The position numbers were made by a program, and so were the translations under genes. Shown one piece after another: positions 1 through 12,330 of a stretch of DNA of 64,000 nucleotides. Numbering within the stretch: position 1 is the first letter of the stretch; every line of letters starts with the position of its first letter. The DNA is from Liolophura sinensis (lineage: Eukaryota; Mollusca; Polyplacophora; Chitonida; Chitonidae), in assembly GCF_032854445.1 (NCBI RefSeq), contig NC_088295.1:44007385-44071384 (forward strand), written 5' to 3'. Under the pieces are notes generated by a model that saw nothing but the letters and a program-made list of their open reading frames with translations, did no database searches and was not told where the DNA came from.

Positions 1-38
1 ACACAGTTTTCAAGAATTTTATACAACAAACCACACAC

Positions 39-3000
39 CTCTTCAGAAATTTATTGAACTGATATCCATCAATATATCCAAGCATGGCAAACATGATGTG
101 ACGTAGAGCTTCCCTGAAAACAGAAAAAAGTGACAATATCACCAACTATCTTGAGACATTTTCACAGTATCACACTTGACAGCATACCGAAAAATGTATT
201 GGGACTTAAACATTAACATGGGACATTAAAATGCATATGAACTTTACACTTTCTGATGTATATATGAAGAGAGCACACAGGTCATGGGCTAATTGTTTAA
301 AAGAGTATTAAAGCTCAGCCAGGCTTAAAATCTTAATGCCAATCTCGTCCAATTGCAAAGTAAATGGCACTTCAGTCTGGGCTAAAGTCGAAACTAGACA
401 TGTACAATACTCAGTCGCTACCAAGAATGGATTTAACACACACAATAATTTTTTTTTTGACTTATTCATTTATTTTCTCTTTTTGTTGTTGTTTGTGGAA
501 TGTATGAGTATCAGATACAACATTGCACTGAACATACCTAGAGACAATTCCTTGTCCACTAGAGTCATTGGCTCTGAATAGGTGACGGACACTGTAAAAA
601 CCTGTCTCGAGTTTCTCCAGCATCTGCATGTCCAACTGAAACACAAAACATTAGTTTACTCCACTGTTCTTTCACGCCATACTCAAGAAAACCAGTTGTT
701 TGTTTTTAGAAGGAAATGGAGAGTGCCCAACATAAACCATAGACCTTTGGCAATAAACCAATGAACTTTTGCACACTTGATGTAAAGATAAATTATTGGT
801 GTAAAACAAGCAGTTTCAAAAAACATTACAACCTACATTTAAAGTTGCTTGTCCACAATACTAACAAATGAGAACAAAACACGTTTGAATCTTATTTTAG
901 CCCGTTAACAAGTCAGTTAACAAAATGCACAACGCAAGGAATGATCTACATTTGTATGCATATGAGATAAACTTTACACTTTCATTAATGATGACATTCA
1001 TAACTAACCTCTTCCTGTTGATTTGGTGTCTTATTTCGAACCCTTTCATTCTTTTTGGGCCTCTTCACTGGCGGGGCATTTTTTGTAAATTCTGCAAAGA
1101 AAATCAACCACATGGTTGGATGTTTTTGTACATTTTCCAACAGTTCAGAGCTAAACATAGAGAAAAAAAAAGTATGTTTTCTGAACATACATGTCAAGAC
1201 AAGGTCAGTACCAGAGATGAGCATGTTGAGTTTATGTTTGTGTTCCAAAGAACTTGACATTATAAAGTTGTGTAATTCGGCAGAAGGCAATGCTGTTTTA
1301 TGAGTTACAAGATTTCCTTCCCTTTGCAGAGAGCTGGAAAAAATAAAGTATGAGGTCTGAGCATGTCAAAACAAGGTCAGTATCAGAGATGAGCAATGAG
1401 GTACAAGATTTGCTTCCCTTTGTGGAGGGCTGGAAAAAATAAAGTATGAGGTCTGAACATGTCAAGACAAGGTGAGTATCAGAGATGAGCAATGTGGTAC
1501 AAGATTTGCTTCCCTTTGTAGAGGGCTGCAAAAAATAAAGTATGAGGTCTGAACATGTCAAAACAAGGTGAGTATCAGAGATGAGCAATGAGGCACAAGA
1601 TTTGCTTCCCTTTGTGGAGGGCTGGAAAAAATAAAGTATGAGGTCTGAACACGTCAAGACAAGGTCAGCATCGGAGATGAGCAATGAGGTACAAGATTTG
1701 CTTCCCTTTGTTGAGGGCTGGAAAAAATAAAGCATGTGGTCTGAACATGTCAAGACAGAGTCAGTACCACAGACGAACAATGAGGTACAAGATTTTCTTC
1801 CCTTTGTGGAGGGGTGGAGAACCCCATAATAATATTGTCATATTTGCTAGTATAAGAGTGTTAAAAACTTTGTGAATACAGTTCTGCACATAAAATATTC
1901 TGTCTACTGTCCAGTTTATCAAATCCATATATTTCAAATACATCCTGCTGCAAGATTTTAAACATCTGCTTACCCATAGAAATTAGTCTGAAATGATGGG
2001 AGCAAAGTTCAGAAGAGAGAGTTGGAAATTTTCTTTTTCTGATCAGCATCTCTAAAGTCGTATACATTTAAAGTCATATACATTTATACAGTCTCAGTAA
2101 AACCACTATAATCATCTTGTTAGACAGAAAAATAGTAATATGAAAATCTGCATGTAAGCAGAAATGAAAGAATATGAACTGTGAAGAAGCAATATATTGT
2201 TCATACGCAAATAATCAACAAGAGCAATCAATAACCAACTTCCATCAGACCACACAAAAAAATATAATAATAATAATAATAATATAAAAAACACCTACAG
2301 GCCTGAGCTAACACCAAACAGGAGGGTTTTAAGCTCTAGAAGAAAGACTATGTTGGAATTTTCATGATGTCAAATATGCCTTAGTGGGCAACCTAACCTG
2401 CCTAAAAGATGTTGGTCCAAGCAGTGTACTCTTTTCTATGTTTTAGTAATCCCTCACTGTTTGTGTATAGTTATGCTAACAAAGCAAAGATGTAGCTCCC
2501 TAAAGTAAAACAGCAGAGAATAATATGTTTTTATAAATCTTGGAAGTGACTTGTTCAAGCAATGTTTCCCATTGTTTGTTTGCTTTTGGAATATTTGCTT
2601 TATGTACCCAAAATCCTCAACAAATTCCACAACTTTAGTACAATTTTAGATGCAATTTGCTTTCCTGTCAAATATTAGGCATTTTTTTAAATACTGTCAA
2701 GCAGATGTATAATTGTTGCTCAAACCGCTTGAACTAAAACTGGTAAATTTTCTTCTCCAACAATGTTGTTTCTTTTGTATAATATAATTTACATATTTTT
2801 GAGTTTCTTGGGACAGTTCATTTTTGGTCTTGTTTCACAGTGTAATCTTTGATTATGAACAACTGGGTATATATATCTTCTGCATGCAGAGGATGCAAGG
2901 TTCTCTTTTAGATAATGAATGAGGCATTGTATGCTAACGATAAACATCTAACAGAGATCCCCTCCCAAAACATAACCGGAGCCAAATGTGATCCATGAAA

Positions 3001-3870
3001 AGTGTTATCTCCTCTTTTAAGGATTGCTGATTATGAAAATGTCAGTTAGGAAATGGTTCAAAGGCTCTAAGTACGGATCAGAAAATACAAAGCACTTTGG
3101 AAAGGGGTCTCTGTTAGACGTATGCTCACAATAATTCATTGGGCTATATGTGTAGGTCAATCAGAGAGTTGGATTTCTTTAATTCATATCACAGGTGTTT
3201 CGCACAGTAATGAAGATTTGTTTTTACTTGCATGACAATGGTCAGGTGTATGAGTGGGGGAAACCTGAGGGCATGGCATACACTTCTGCCTTTGGCAAAG
3301 TATTTCCTGACTCACAGCAGTTGCTGAACCAGCAATTGTGCTGGATTCCAGCACGGAAAACCACTTCCCAATGTAAAGGGACATATGGTGATGTTTTGTC
3401 TTGAAGTGTGGACGATTTTAGTAAGGATACATGTAATTCAACCATTATCAACTTAATTACAGTTAAAAACATTTTTATCTTTTAGCTTCTATACTGAAAT
3501 GTCACAGTGACATTGCAACAAATTCCACATTAATACCTTTATAGGCTAGCTGCCATACCGATTATTGAGACATCAATTTCTTTCAATTTAAAAATGTTAA
3601 AATTATGACAGCTCTGGAATTTAAATTTGTATTTATACCTGGAGGCCATTTTAAAATGTGTCCCAAGGAAGTGTTGTTATTTGAATCAAAATCTGTGGGT
3701 CCCCCAAAGCTGCCAGATTTGCCATTCACAACACTGGTAGCCGAACCTGACTGCTGTCCTGTTATCTTAAGCATCCGGTCCACCGAAAATCCGGAAAGTG
3801 GATGCTGGATAACAGGGTGGCACTTCTTAGGGACTGGTGTTGAACAGCGGGTTGAGCTTCGGGAGGCCAT
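39..3870 (-). CDS. EF-hand protein, N-terminal part (EFCAB6-like?), continues off left edge
   Basis: Four minus-strand exons join in consistent phase: 3870-3639 (start codon at 3870, donor AG|GTATAA, phase 1), 1091-1009 (acceptor TTTGCAG, donor GAG|GTTAGT, phase 0), 635-538 (acceptor TTTCAG, donor AG|GTATG, phase 2) and 113-39 (acceptor TTTTCAG, donor AG|GTGTGT). The N-terminus is Ser/Thr/Pro-rich and probably disordered; exon 2 is Lys/Arg-rich. Exons 3 and 4 form an EF-hand-like helix-loop-helix around DSSGQGIVSREA. Loop position 5 is Gln and position 12 is Ala instead of an acidic residue, so this copy may not bind calcium. EFCAB6-type proteins have many such degenerate EF-hands, which is why I suggest that family, but the rest of the gene is missing. 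An in-frame upstream ATG at 3918 exists; I chose 3870 for its better context. Exon structure is well supported, family name less so. Confidence 0.6.
1310..1815. repeat. 96-bp minisatellite in intron 1 of the EF-hand gene
   Basis: The word gctggaaaaaataaag recurs at 1333, 1429, 1525, 1621 and 1717, with a degenerate copy at 1813, an exact 96-bp period. A weaker partial copy lies near 1139-1228, just upstream (in transcript sense) of exon 2. Because 96 is divisible by three, the minus strand stays open for 160 codons as a 32-residue repeat; I read this as a by-product of the period, not a protein. Each unit on the minus strand carries a pyrimidine tract followed by CCAG that resembles a splice acceptor. 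Confidence 0.93.
1816..3638. other. Remainder of intron 1 of the EF-hand gene
   Basis: Sequence between the 96-bp array and the donor at 3638. I see no exon in it. A stretch at about 3190-3420 resembles the gaaaCCtgag...cctttggcaaag core of an old dispersed repeat also seen near 28316 and 56050. A short ATA-type trinucleotide run lies near 2263-2285. Confidence 0.5.
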
Positions 3871-6264
3871 ATTTGGACACACAACAACAGCGCCAACAAA
3901 GCTGCCTCTGTTACACACAACAATCTTTCTGATCTATGTAACAGCTGTACACGAGCTCACAACTAAATTGCTGTCCCATCTCCTAAACTTAGTGTGACGA
4001 TTTAGTATTATCAACAACCAACATTAATCAACTCAGGAAATTTGCAACAGACCGTTGTCAAGCGTGGTGTTTTGCTCATACCCGCCGTCTGAAATGAATG
4101 CTGAACAAGCCGCAGCACGACAAACGGCCAAAATTTTGTTACGAGTAAGATTCGCTCAAATAATTTACAGACGTTGTCGTTTAGTGTGCTGCAGTCGGCG
4201 CTGTTGGCTGATTCAACGAACACTGACACAGTCTGTGCTTAAGTTGACTCTAGCATCTGTTCCTTGTTGTCTCCGTGTGGTGGCAGTGTCCGCCATTTGT
4301 ACACACGTGTACATGGAAACCAGGCACGTGACCTGGCTGTACACGCCCTCTAGCGGACAGATATGAGAACTGCTAAAATATAACAGCTGAAACCGAGGTA
4401 ACTTATTTACATTTGTAAGCTGTCTTTTCCACCTGACAGTGAAAAGAGTGCTCCGGAAGGGTCTAGTCTGTCTTTTTAGACTTTGACCATGGATTATAAA
4501 TACAAAGAAACATGAATGGAAGAGTGTGAATGGAAGCCGGTCCTGGTTTCAGAATGCGATAGCATAAACATCCGGGCTGAAGATGAAATGCGTAGTATGT
4601 TTGGAGAAGTTGAAAATGAAACTATGCTCGACTAATGAGTGTGACAAAGTGAAGTAAAAGGATAATTTAATAGGATGTTAACATAACGTGCACAAGTGGA
4701 CACATAGTGTGTGAACATATGCCCTCACTTAATCCAACTTAATATATGGTCATGAAAAACTGCAGGAAAATCTTGAGTACCGGTATAATAATAAACACCC
4801 AGTCATTCTCAGCCTCAAGCCTCACTGTGATGTTACACCCTCCATATGCTTACTCGTCATTCTCAGGAATTGCTTTCTTGTTTACCAACTACTACAGTCA
4901 GGTTTGTAATATATTGGCCGAAATATCCTGTATGCAGTCATAAGTTATCTGTTATCTGTTTAGTGTGGCTATAGGTTAGTGTATCTTTCTACTATATTTA
5001 GGTTACAGGCCACGCATTTATCATGATCGGTACTGGCTCTCTCACTACATTCAGTTTCACAATGTGCAGGTAGCATTGTACTGTTGCCCCTACCAAGACA
5101 ACCAAAATATCTTGTCGATATCTAATTTCATTTTGCTAGCTCGGCATGTGTGTGTCAGACACCTATTATACTGCATGTGCTTTGTGAAACATACCCCAAC
5201 TCCAGTGTTCAACATATAGCTAACTACATATATATTTTAAACATTATTATTGTAGTTTTTTTGCTTTTTTAGCAAAATGTTTACATAGTGTGTCTATTTA
5301 GATATTTTCCAGATTGTTAGTAGTTTATTAACAACTTGTATCTCTGTAGAGGACTGGATATAATTAACTGAAAGATCTGTATAATGTAATGTGTGATATA
5401 TGTTGATGTACATCTGACGAAAGAGTTAGTTATTGTAGGTGATAAATATATGTCAAATAAACCAGAGTTCATTACCCCTACGTTGTATGCAGTCACCTAA
5501 ATGAAAGAATACAGTATTGTAGACATGTAAGTGACGGGAATCTTATATCTTAGTAAGTACTTCTGTAATCCATTTGAGTATTTGTGAGCTGTTTATTCTA
5601 GTATATTCTGAAGGCATTATTGTGTGTTGACTGATCAAATTACATGTATGCTTTTTGTGAAGCCCTGAAACTGTCTCCAAATTCAAATTAAAAATCTGCA
5701 TAAATTGCACTGAAAGTTGATCTCTCATATTCGAAAGGTTGAGGAATACATTCACTCTAAATTAAGACCACCCTGATGTAAGGCCACCGTAGAATTCATT
5801 TTGGTTCATTCAATATAAATCGAGAAAAAAAATATTGGAATTAATAACGGTAGATGTTACACCAGTCTTTCAATTGATGTTTACTTGTTTCTTTTTGTTT
5901 TTATCGTTCACTTTAATCACATAACAGCTAGTACACAAAGATTGGATAGTTAGGGAATTGAGGTTTATTGTTCTTAATATTACTAGTTTTAATTTTTTAA
6001 TTTCATTGTATGTTAAAGGGTTTTACAGCAGTGCATTCAGGGGATAGGGGATTTTGAGGAAGTCATTGGATGAAGACCACGTCATACAGGATGATAGCTG
6101 AGAGTTAATGCCCTAGTCAGTGCTCGTCACAGCCAGTAAACCTTTGATTTCTTGGTGAAATACAGGCTTTGTTTGAATTACTCTTTCTGATGACAGCTTC
6201 AAGTTAAATTCTTTGACACATATATAATTTATCTGAAAGACTAAACAAATCCAGATAGTTTGTG
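3871..6264. promoter_or_regulatory. Intergenic region between two divergent genes
   Basis: About 2.4 kb separate the start codon of the minus-strand EF-hand gene (3870) from the first upstream ATG of the plus-strand IAP gene (6265). Promoters and 5' UTRs of both should lie here, possibly with untranslated first exons. A perfect E-box CACGTG is at 4325-4330, followed by AC. I could not fix a transcription start and see no convincing TATA box. The stretch 4640-6200 is plain AT-rich DNA with no coding signal I recognise. Confidence 0.4.
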
Positions 6265-6318
6265 ATGGCGTGCAAAACTGAACAATGCCTTTGGGTGGGA
6301 ACACTGAACATAATTTAA
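6265..6318 (+). other. Upstream ORF overlapping the IAP start codon
   Basis: An ATG at 6265 with G at +4 opens a 17-codon frame that runs across the IAP start at 6285 in another reading frame and stops at 6316-6318. If it is in the mature 5' UTR, a scanning ribosome using it would miss the IAP start, a simple way to hold down IAP translation. Whether it is transcribed cannot be seen here. Confidence 0.4.
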
Positions 6319-9300
6319 AACGTGAAGAAATCCGTCTGAGAACTTTCATTAATTGGCCAAGTTCCTCGCTAGCTCATCCCATCCTGTTAGCTCAGGAGGG
6401 GTTTTATTACAGTGGACAGGGGGATACGGTGACCTGTTACAGCTGTAAGAGGGAAAAAAGTGACTGGAAGGCAGAGGAAATACCTTCTGTCACGCACAGG
6501 CTGTTAAGCCCAAGTTGTCCAATCGTCACAGGTACAGCAGAAGACAACGTCCCTATCACACCACCCTCAGACGCATCGGTGGCAGAAGCATTGCTTTCAT
6601 GGTTGCAACAAGGACAGACAACTTTTGATTCTACTTTAAAGTTTGCAGATCTCTTGGACACAATAATGCAGAACACAAACGGAAATCGTTCAAGAATGAC
6701 TTCGAGGCAGCTAAACAGCTCAGTGGTGACTGATGCCATGGATGAGCTGGACATGGAATCAAATGAAATGGGCTGTGAAGTGATGGACATAACTGATGAA
6801 CGTTTAGTAGAAGAAGAATTTCGACTTAGCACATTTGTGAACTGGCCCCAAGATGCTCCAGTACATCCCCGAGATCTAGCTAAGGCTGGGTTTTACTACA
6901 CAGATTGTGTGGACAGAGTGAAGTGTGTATTTTGCAAAGGAATTCTCAGAAACTGGGAGGAAGGGGATGATGCAATGGCAGAGCACAGAAGTCATTTTCC
7001 AAACTGTCCTTTCATTAAAGGGGATCCTACAGACAATGTACCCTTATCAAATGCTGGTGCGTCTACTCATGTCGTTATGATGCGCTGGACAGATGATAGA
7101 GTTTTACCAGATCGGCCACGCCACCCAGAATTCGAATCACAGTCCACCAGGGTGTCATCCTTCACCAAGTGGCCTCCTAATAAAAAGCAGCGCCCTCAGG
7201 AACTAGCCACAGCAGGATTTTATTATGCAGGTAAGGACAGTGTAGCTGCTGATTGATAAATTTGTACATGTGTTACCCTTTTGGGAGGGGAAGGGGGCCT
7301 GTACATGTCCCTGTACAGAGTGAGGAATTTGGTATCTCTTTCTAATTAGGCCATTTTTTTATAGCAGACATAGAAGCACAGTAACCTAGTAAGAGGAAGA
7401 TAAGGACAAAGAGGACTGTCACAGTAGTCGAGTTGTCTCATTGTGCATTCAGATTTAAGCCTAGTTTTATTTTTAGAGTTAACTAAAGTTCATTATATTT
7501 GTGTGATATCTTTCTGTCTGGACTGTGATGGGTGCTCAAGAAGACAACTGGCAACAGTTTTATCAGAAAAATAGTAACATTTGCTATCAGTATCAAGTAT
7601 TGTCATTTAAAGTGCTGTTAAAATCCCTAGAGAAACAAGGCCAAAATATTAAAATGATACGAAGGATACCCTATGGAACAAAGCTAAGCTCAGCTAATGG
7701 TTCAACGAGATTTACTATTTACACTATTTCACTCCTGTAAGAGAAGAGTCCCCAAAAACAAAATCTTTGGTAGTCTCTGTAAAATTTTTAATTTTCTTGA
7801 TGTGACATGATAATATTTATTATGTGATGAATCAGTCAGATGTGACGTCGAGTAACTCAGTTATGCTGGATTGACTTCCTGCACATATGAAAGTACAATG
7901 TCATTTGGGGCTAGAAGTCACCGATGGATGATGCCAAGTGGTTTTGCATGACGTTATACCAGGCAAATGGGAAACAACAGATAATTTTTGTTTCCATATC
8001 ATTCTCTGAACCTAACTACAGGGGTTTTAATACAATGCCATTTTTTTTTTTTTTTTTTTGACAATTTATCAAAGCAGTTCAGATCCTTATGATTTAACCC
8101 TGCATTGAGGACATACAGGTCTTGAAACTGGAGTAGCCATTTAACACACTTAGTTACAACATTTTCTGCCCTTTGCAAGAGGGTGTAAAATCAGTTTGTT
8201 GAAAATTTTGTGGTTGGTCTCACAGCAGGTTCTCTAGGCTGCCTTTAGTGAAATGACAGTGTAGCCAGTAGAACTCGCTGGAAGCGGAGCATCCAGTCCT
8301 CACAATTTTGCTCACTTTTTTTTTTCTGTTGTGCCCAGGTTATGGAGATAATGTGAAATGTTTCTTCTGTGATGGTGGATTGAGGAATTGGGAGCCACAA
8401 GACGATCCTTGGACGGAGCACGGGAAATGGTTCCCACGGTGTGGGTATGTCCTCAAGGTCAAGGGAAATGACTTTGTCAACAGTGCCCAGGCAACTAATT
8501 CTCCATCCAGGGTGAGATAACTCTTCATTTGCTGTCAACCTTTGACTCCTTAAGCGTTTGACCTATATAAACTAAATGTTAGTGTTCTTGCTTGAATAGT
8601 CTTACCAACTATAGAGATCAGGCCATCCTTAAACAAAATTTTGTTTGGCCTCACCTAAATTTATTTAAAAAAAGCAGGGAAATATTATGTTTCTTTCCTC
8701 TGGCTAATGAAAAGAAAGGGACTAAATAAACAAAAAGCATACCAATAAAAACTTTTCAGAGTCGTGTCTTTTTATTTTTTTATTTTTTTTGAGGGTGGAC
8801 ATGACCATACACCAGAACTGCATTTGTTAATTTTCTAACCTTATTACAGGTAACTTATATATGTACATGTTTGTATATTGAAGTGCCTTGCACAGTAGAG
8901 TACGTGATTCTTGGATGAAGCATTTAACACCAATAAAAAAATAAAAACACATGCAAATTCAGTTTATAATTTACATGTACGAAAGGAAATTAGTATAGAA
9001 ACTTAGGTTGAAAATCATATAATTTTTAGTCAGGCTTTTATATATATACATGTGACTGATTAAAGAATTAATCTATGAATGGTTAATGTGTTTGTTTAAA
9101 AACATTTCTATATTGATATCTTAGTATGCTTTGATATGATAAAACTCTCTTTGAACATTACTAATTCACTTGCTGGTTTGTAGACACTAATATAATAAGT
9201 AATCATTATGTCTTTCTTTGATTTTTTTCAGGGACCTGGAACTGGTTTAGGTAAAAAGTCATTTTCTTCTCTTGTCAACTACTTGTCCGTCTTTTCTGTG

Positions 9301-12006
9301 CATGTCAGTGTGAATTGCACTTGTAGTGTGATGTGTTGAATGGTTTGTTTGCTTGCTTTTTTGTGTCTAGGTGTAATGTTGAGGACACGTGAAGGATCTT
9401 CTACGACAGGTGGTTTACACCATATAGAGCCCCGTCAAGTCAATGCGAGGATGGATACTCCTACAGTCCAGGCAGTGCTCAGTATGGGATATTCCCGAGA
9501 CAAGATTAAAAAAGTCATTCAAAGGAGACTACAAACAACAGGTATTCAGATGTCTTTATTTCCCAACTGCAAATTTGACTAATCGTGAACAGCATTATTT
9601 GCAAACATGTTAACCAGGTGTAAAAAGTGTAAAGTTTCAATTGGTTTTCTGGGAGAAACAACACATTTAGAACACTTTTGTCATCTTCCAAAAGCTGGAA
9701 GGAATCTTGTACATTATGAGAAATTTCCTCCATAGGTCCTTTATCTGTACAATGTCAGTACAATACAGTAAATTCAAGAACTACAGTTTAGTATTCCCGT
9801 TCTTTTGGACAGTTTGGGCTTGTTTTGCAAAGGGCACACAGTGCTATGTGCATGTACCTACCATGGTGACATAATACCTACAATACTGGTTGCTGTGGAA
9901 GTTGCTTTCTCGCAGCTCTTTGTGAATATTAAGTGGACACATGCTTCAGCGAATAATACCTTCAGCGACACCTGTCTTTGGCAGTAGAATGTCAACTATT
10001 GAGCTTGTTACTCAGCCATAGCAGAAATGTAAGGCAACTTTCAGATCATATTGCGATCAGCTAATGATCAATATTATACATTATTGGCATTAATTATTTT
10101 TGCATTAGCTTGCACCTCTGGTGTTTTAAACTTCAGGATTAATCCATATTTCATACTTCGACCAGAATGCCAGCTCTGAGGCAGTACAAGAATATTAACA
10201 CATATTACAACATGTATTTCTAAATGTATATTAAAATTATATATGTTAATGTGTTGTATTATTAGTATTATTAATACTACAATGGGTGGTCTCAGTCGGT
10301 TAGCGCGCTAGCGCAGCGTAATGAAGGTCTGCCAGCATAGGTGGGAAGGTCTGGCAGCAACCTGCGGATGGTTGTGGGTTTCCACCGGGCTGTGCCAGGT
10401 TTCCTCCCACCATAATGCTGGCTGCCATCATATAAGTGAAATATTCTTGAGTACGGTGTAAAACACCAATCAAATAAATAAATAAATTAATACTACAATG
10501 AGGCTGCACCTAAAACATGACCACATCATGTAACGTATAATTTAAATTGAGTATATGACAAGTATGGTGTTAAATATGTTAATTTACACGTATGTCCTTG
10601 GGCAAATAATTTCAAAGAGAACGAGCAAATTCACAACAGCTGTGACATTTCTCTTGCAATATTTCATGTCATCTTGCACCCAGTGCAAGCCTTTTTAAAT
10701 GGCCTATGTTGAAAGAAAGGTTGTAAAAAAAACTGTCCAACCATAAGACAGAAAGGGTTAAAAAACATGTGCACCAACATTTGAATTCTCAGTGTGTCAT
10801 ACTCCTACAAGTATTAATGTAGTTTATTATTGCTCTCAGGGGATGACTTCCCCAATGCTGCCTCTCTGATGGAGGCAGTGTTTAACTTGGAGGAGGAGGA
10901 AGAAACACAGAGTGGCTCCTCACAGACATCTCGGAGAAGGCCAGCGCAGAGACACCTGGCACAAAATGCTAACTCAGCTACCTCCTTGGGCTCAGACGTC
11001 ACCGGTGCCAACAGTGATATAGTTGAAGGTAGTCACCTCAGCAGTAATAGCTGCATGTGTAGAGGTGTCACATGCCAGCATGCTGCAAAAGTACTTCTCC
11101 ATACTCAATTTTGATTTTTTATTTGGGGTTCAGGCCTCTGGCTAGAAGACCTATCATAATTGTTTGGACTGTTCTTCTTATTATTTTTTTTTTATGGTTA
11201 TTATTATTCCTCATGATTTTGTCGCTGAGAAAAATTGGTGAGAGCTAGAAAACTGAAATTTGAACACATGATAGACCTAGACCTAAACCTGTGGGCCATA
11301 ACGTTTGATGACGATCGGTCATTTACATATACTAGTACATACTATACAGTATACATGTACTTACATTGCACTAAAGCAATGAAAAATGTAGGCTTTCTAA
11401 TAAAGTTGGTTGTGTATCTATACATTGACACTATTAAGGTAACTGGAAGTGACACTGCATAAGTTGGCAACACCTTGAACCCCGGCATCGCTGCTTTAGC
11501 AGCTATATTTTGTTCTGTAACTGATGAAAGCCAGTTCCTGGTTTCTTGAAGTTCAAAGTATAATTCTTTGTTTTACTGACAAAAATTACCAGTAGTGAAT
11601 TATTAATCCCACATCTAGTGTTTTTCTTGTCACTCTCCTTTTGTACTTCCGTCATTCGGCAGAGTACCATTAGAAGGTTTTAGGAAAACTTACCTTATAC
11701 AATGACATAATTTTATTAATTCCCCCAAAAATATTAGAAACATTTTACCAGTATATGTTTTTTGATAGTACCCCACTATTCTTTCAATGCATAATGTTTT
11801 TATTTACAGAAGCCCACAGTTTGTTGGAGGAAAACCGAATGCTGCGTGAAGAGATGACGTGCAAGATCTGCATGGACAGAGAATCCAGTGTGGTGTTCTT
11901 GCCATGTGGACACCTTGTATGCTGCACTGAGTGTGCACCGGCCCTGACAAACTGTCCAATTTGCAGGGCAACCATCAAAGGAAGTGTGCGCACATTTATG
12001 TCATGA
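6285..12006 (+). CDS. Inhibitor of apoptosis protein: 3x BIR, UBA, RING (XIAP/BIRC-like)
   Basis: Six exons in consistent phase: 6285-7230, 8339-8511, 9232-9250 (19 nt), 9371-9541, 10840-11028 and 11810-12006, giving 564 codons plus TGA. Exon 1 holds BIR1 and BIR2 and the first half of BIR3; exon 2 completes BIR3. All three show the BIR zinc spacing C-x2-C-x16-H-x6-C: BIR1 CYSC...H...C (about residues 51-77), BIR2 CVFC...H...C, BIR3 CFFC...H...C. BIR1 lacks the W just before the zinc His region typical of the family. Exons 4-5 encode a UBA-type region ([18 protein letters not shown] then [11 protein letters not shown]), which in IAPs binds ubiquitin. An acidic, then Ser/Gln/Arg-rich linker leads to the RING ([18 protein letters not shown]), ending in FMS like vertebrate XIAP/cIAP. 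No CARD is seen. Expected role: E3 ubiquitin ligase restraining caspases or shaping innate immune signalling. Domain order matches XIAP; orthology within the large mollusc IAP family cannot be settled here. Confidence 0.93.
7231..8338 (+). other. IAP intron 1, interrupting BIR3
   Basis: Donor GCAG|GTAAGG at 7231 and acceptor TGCCCAG ending at 8338, both phase 1, split BIR3 just before its zinc-binding cysteines. A poly(T) run is near 8041-8060. I see nothing coding inside. Confidence 0.8.
9542..10839 (+). other. IAP intron 4, carrying a SINE
   Basis: Donor G|GTATTC at 9542 and acceptor CTCTCAG ending at 10839 interrupt the UBA domain in phase 1. The intron hosts a complete SINE insertion with target-site duplications (separate entry); the rest is AT-rich with no coding signal. 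Confidence 0.75.
10270..10500 (+). mobile_element. tRNA-derived SINE, internally deleted, with 15-bp target-site duplication
   Basis: The element runs about 10285-10485. It begins with an A-box-like ctcagtcggttagcgcgc, lacks the B-box part seen in full copies, and continues with the common body (gcaacctgcggatggt) and tail (gagtacggtgtaaaacacca, then AAATA repeats). It is bracketed by a perfect duplication of attaatactacaatg at 10270-10284 and 10486-10500, the mark of LINE-dependent retrotransposition. Inserted in sense orientation in an IAP intron. Confidence 0.93.
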
Positions 12007-12330
12007 ATACATGTATATCCTTGGATGCCAGCCATAAAAAAATGTGTATAATGGGGATTGTGCGTACACTTTTGACTAAAATGTATCCCTGTGCCCCAGC
12101 CATGAAAAGCTGTTTGGTCAGCAGGGATGATTGATGTATGAGATGATTGTACAATGTGTCTTTGTGCTTCAATCTCATCAGGGCAACCATACGTTGGGAG
12201 TGTTGCACATTTATGTCACAGCTGTATCCTTCTGCCCTAGTGAAAATGTGCTTAATCAGCATGATGGCCTAATGTGAACAAGTGTGGTACGTTTATATCA
12301 GGAATCAATGCACCCAGCCATGATGAACAA
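11965..12330 (+). repeat. Degenerate tandem array built from the IAP stop-codon region
   Basis: The end of the last coding exon (agggcaaccat at 11965, then gtg...cacatttatgtca with the stop, then tgtatccttggatgccagcc) returns at 12180 as agggcaaccat, gtgttgcacatttatgtca and tgtatccttctgccc, 215 bp downstream. More diverged units start near 12055 and 12280, each ending in a word like ccagccatgaaaa. The period is roughly 100-110 bp. The array is therefore mostly 3' UTR, with its first unit coding for the last RING residues. Confidence 0.8.

Noticed and set aside
1298-1780. A 160-codon minus-strand frame with 32-residue repeats
   Set aside because: It is fully explained by the 96-bp tandem period, lies inside the intron joining well-phased exons at 3639 and 1091, and has no independent coding evidence.
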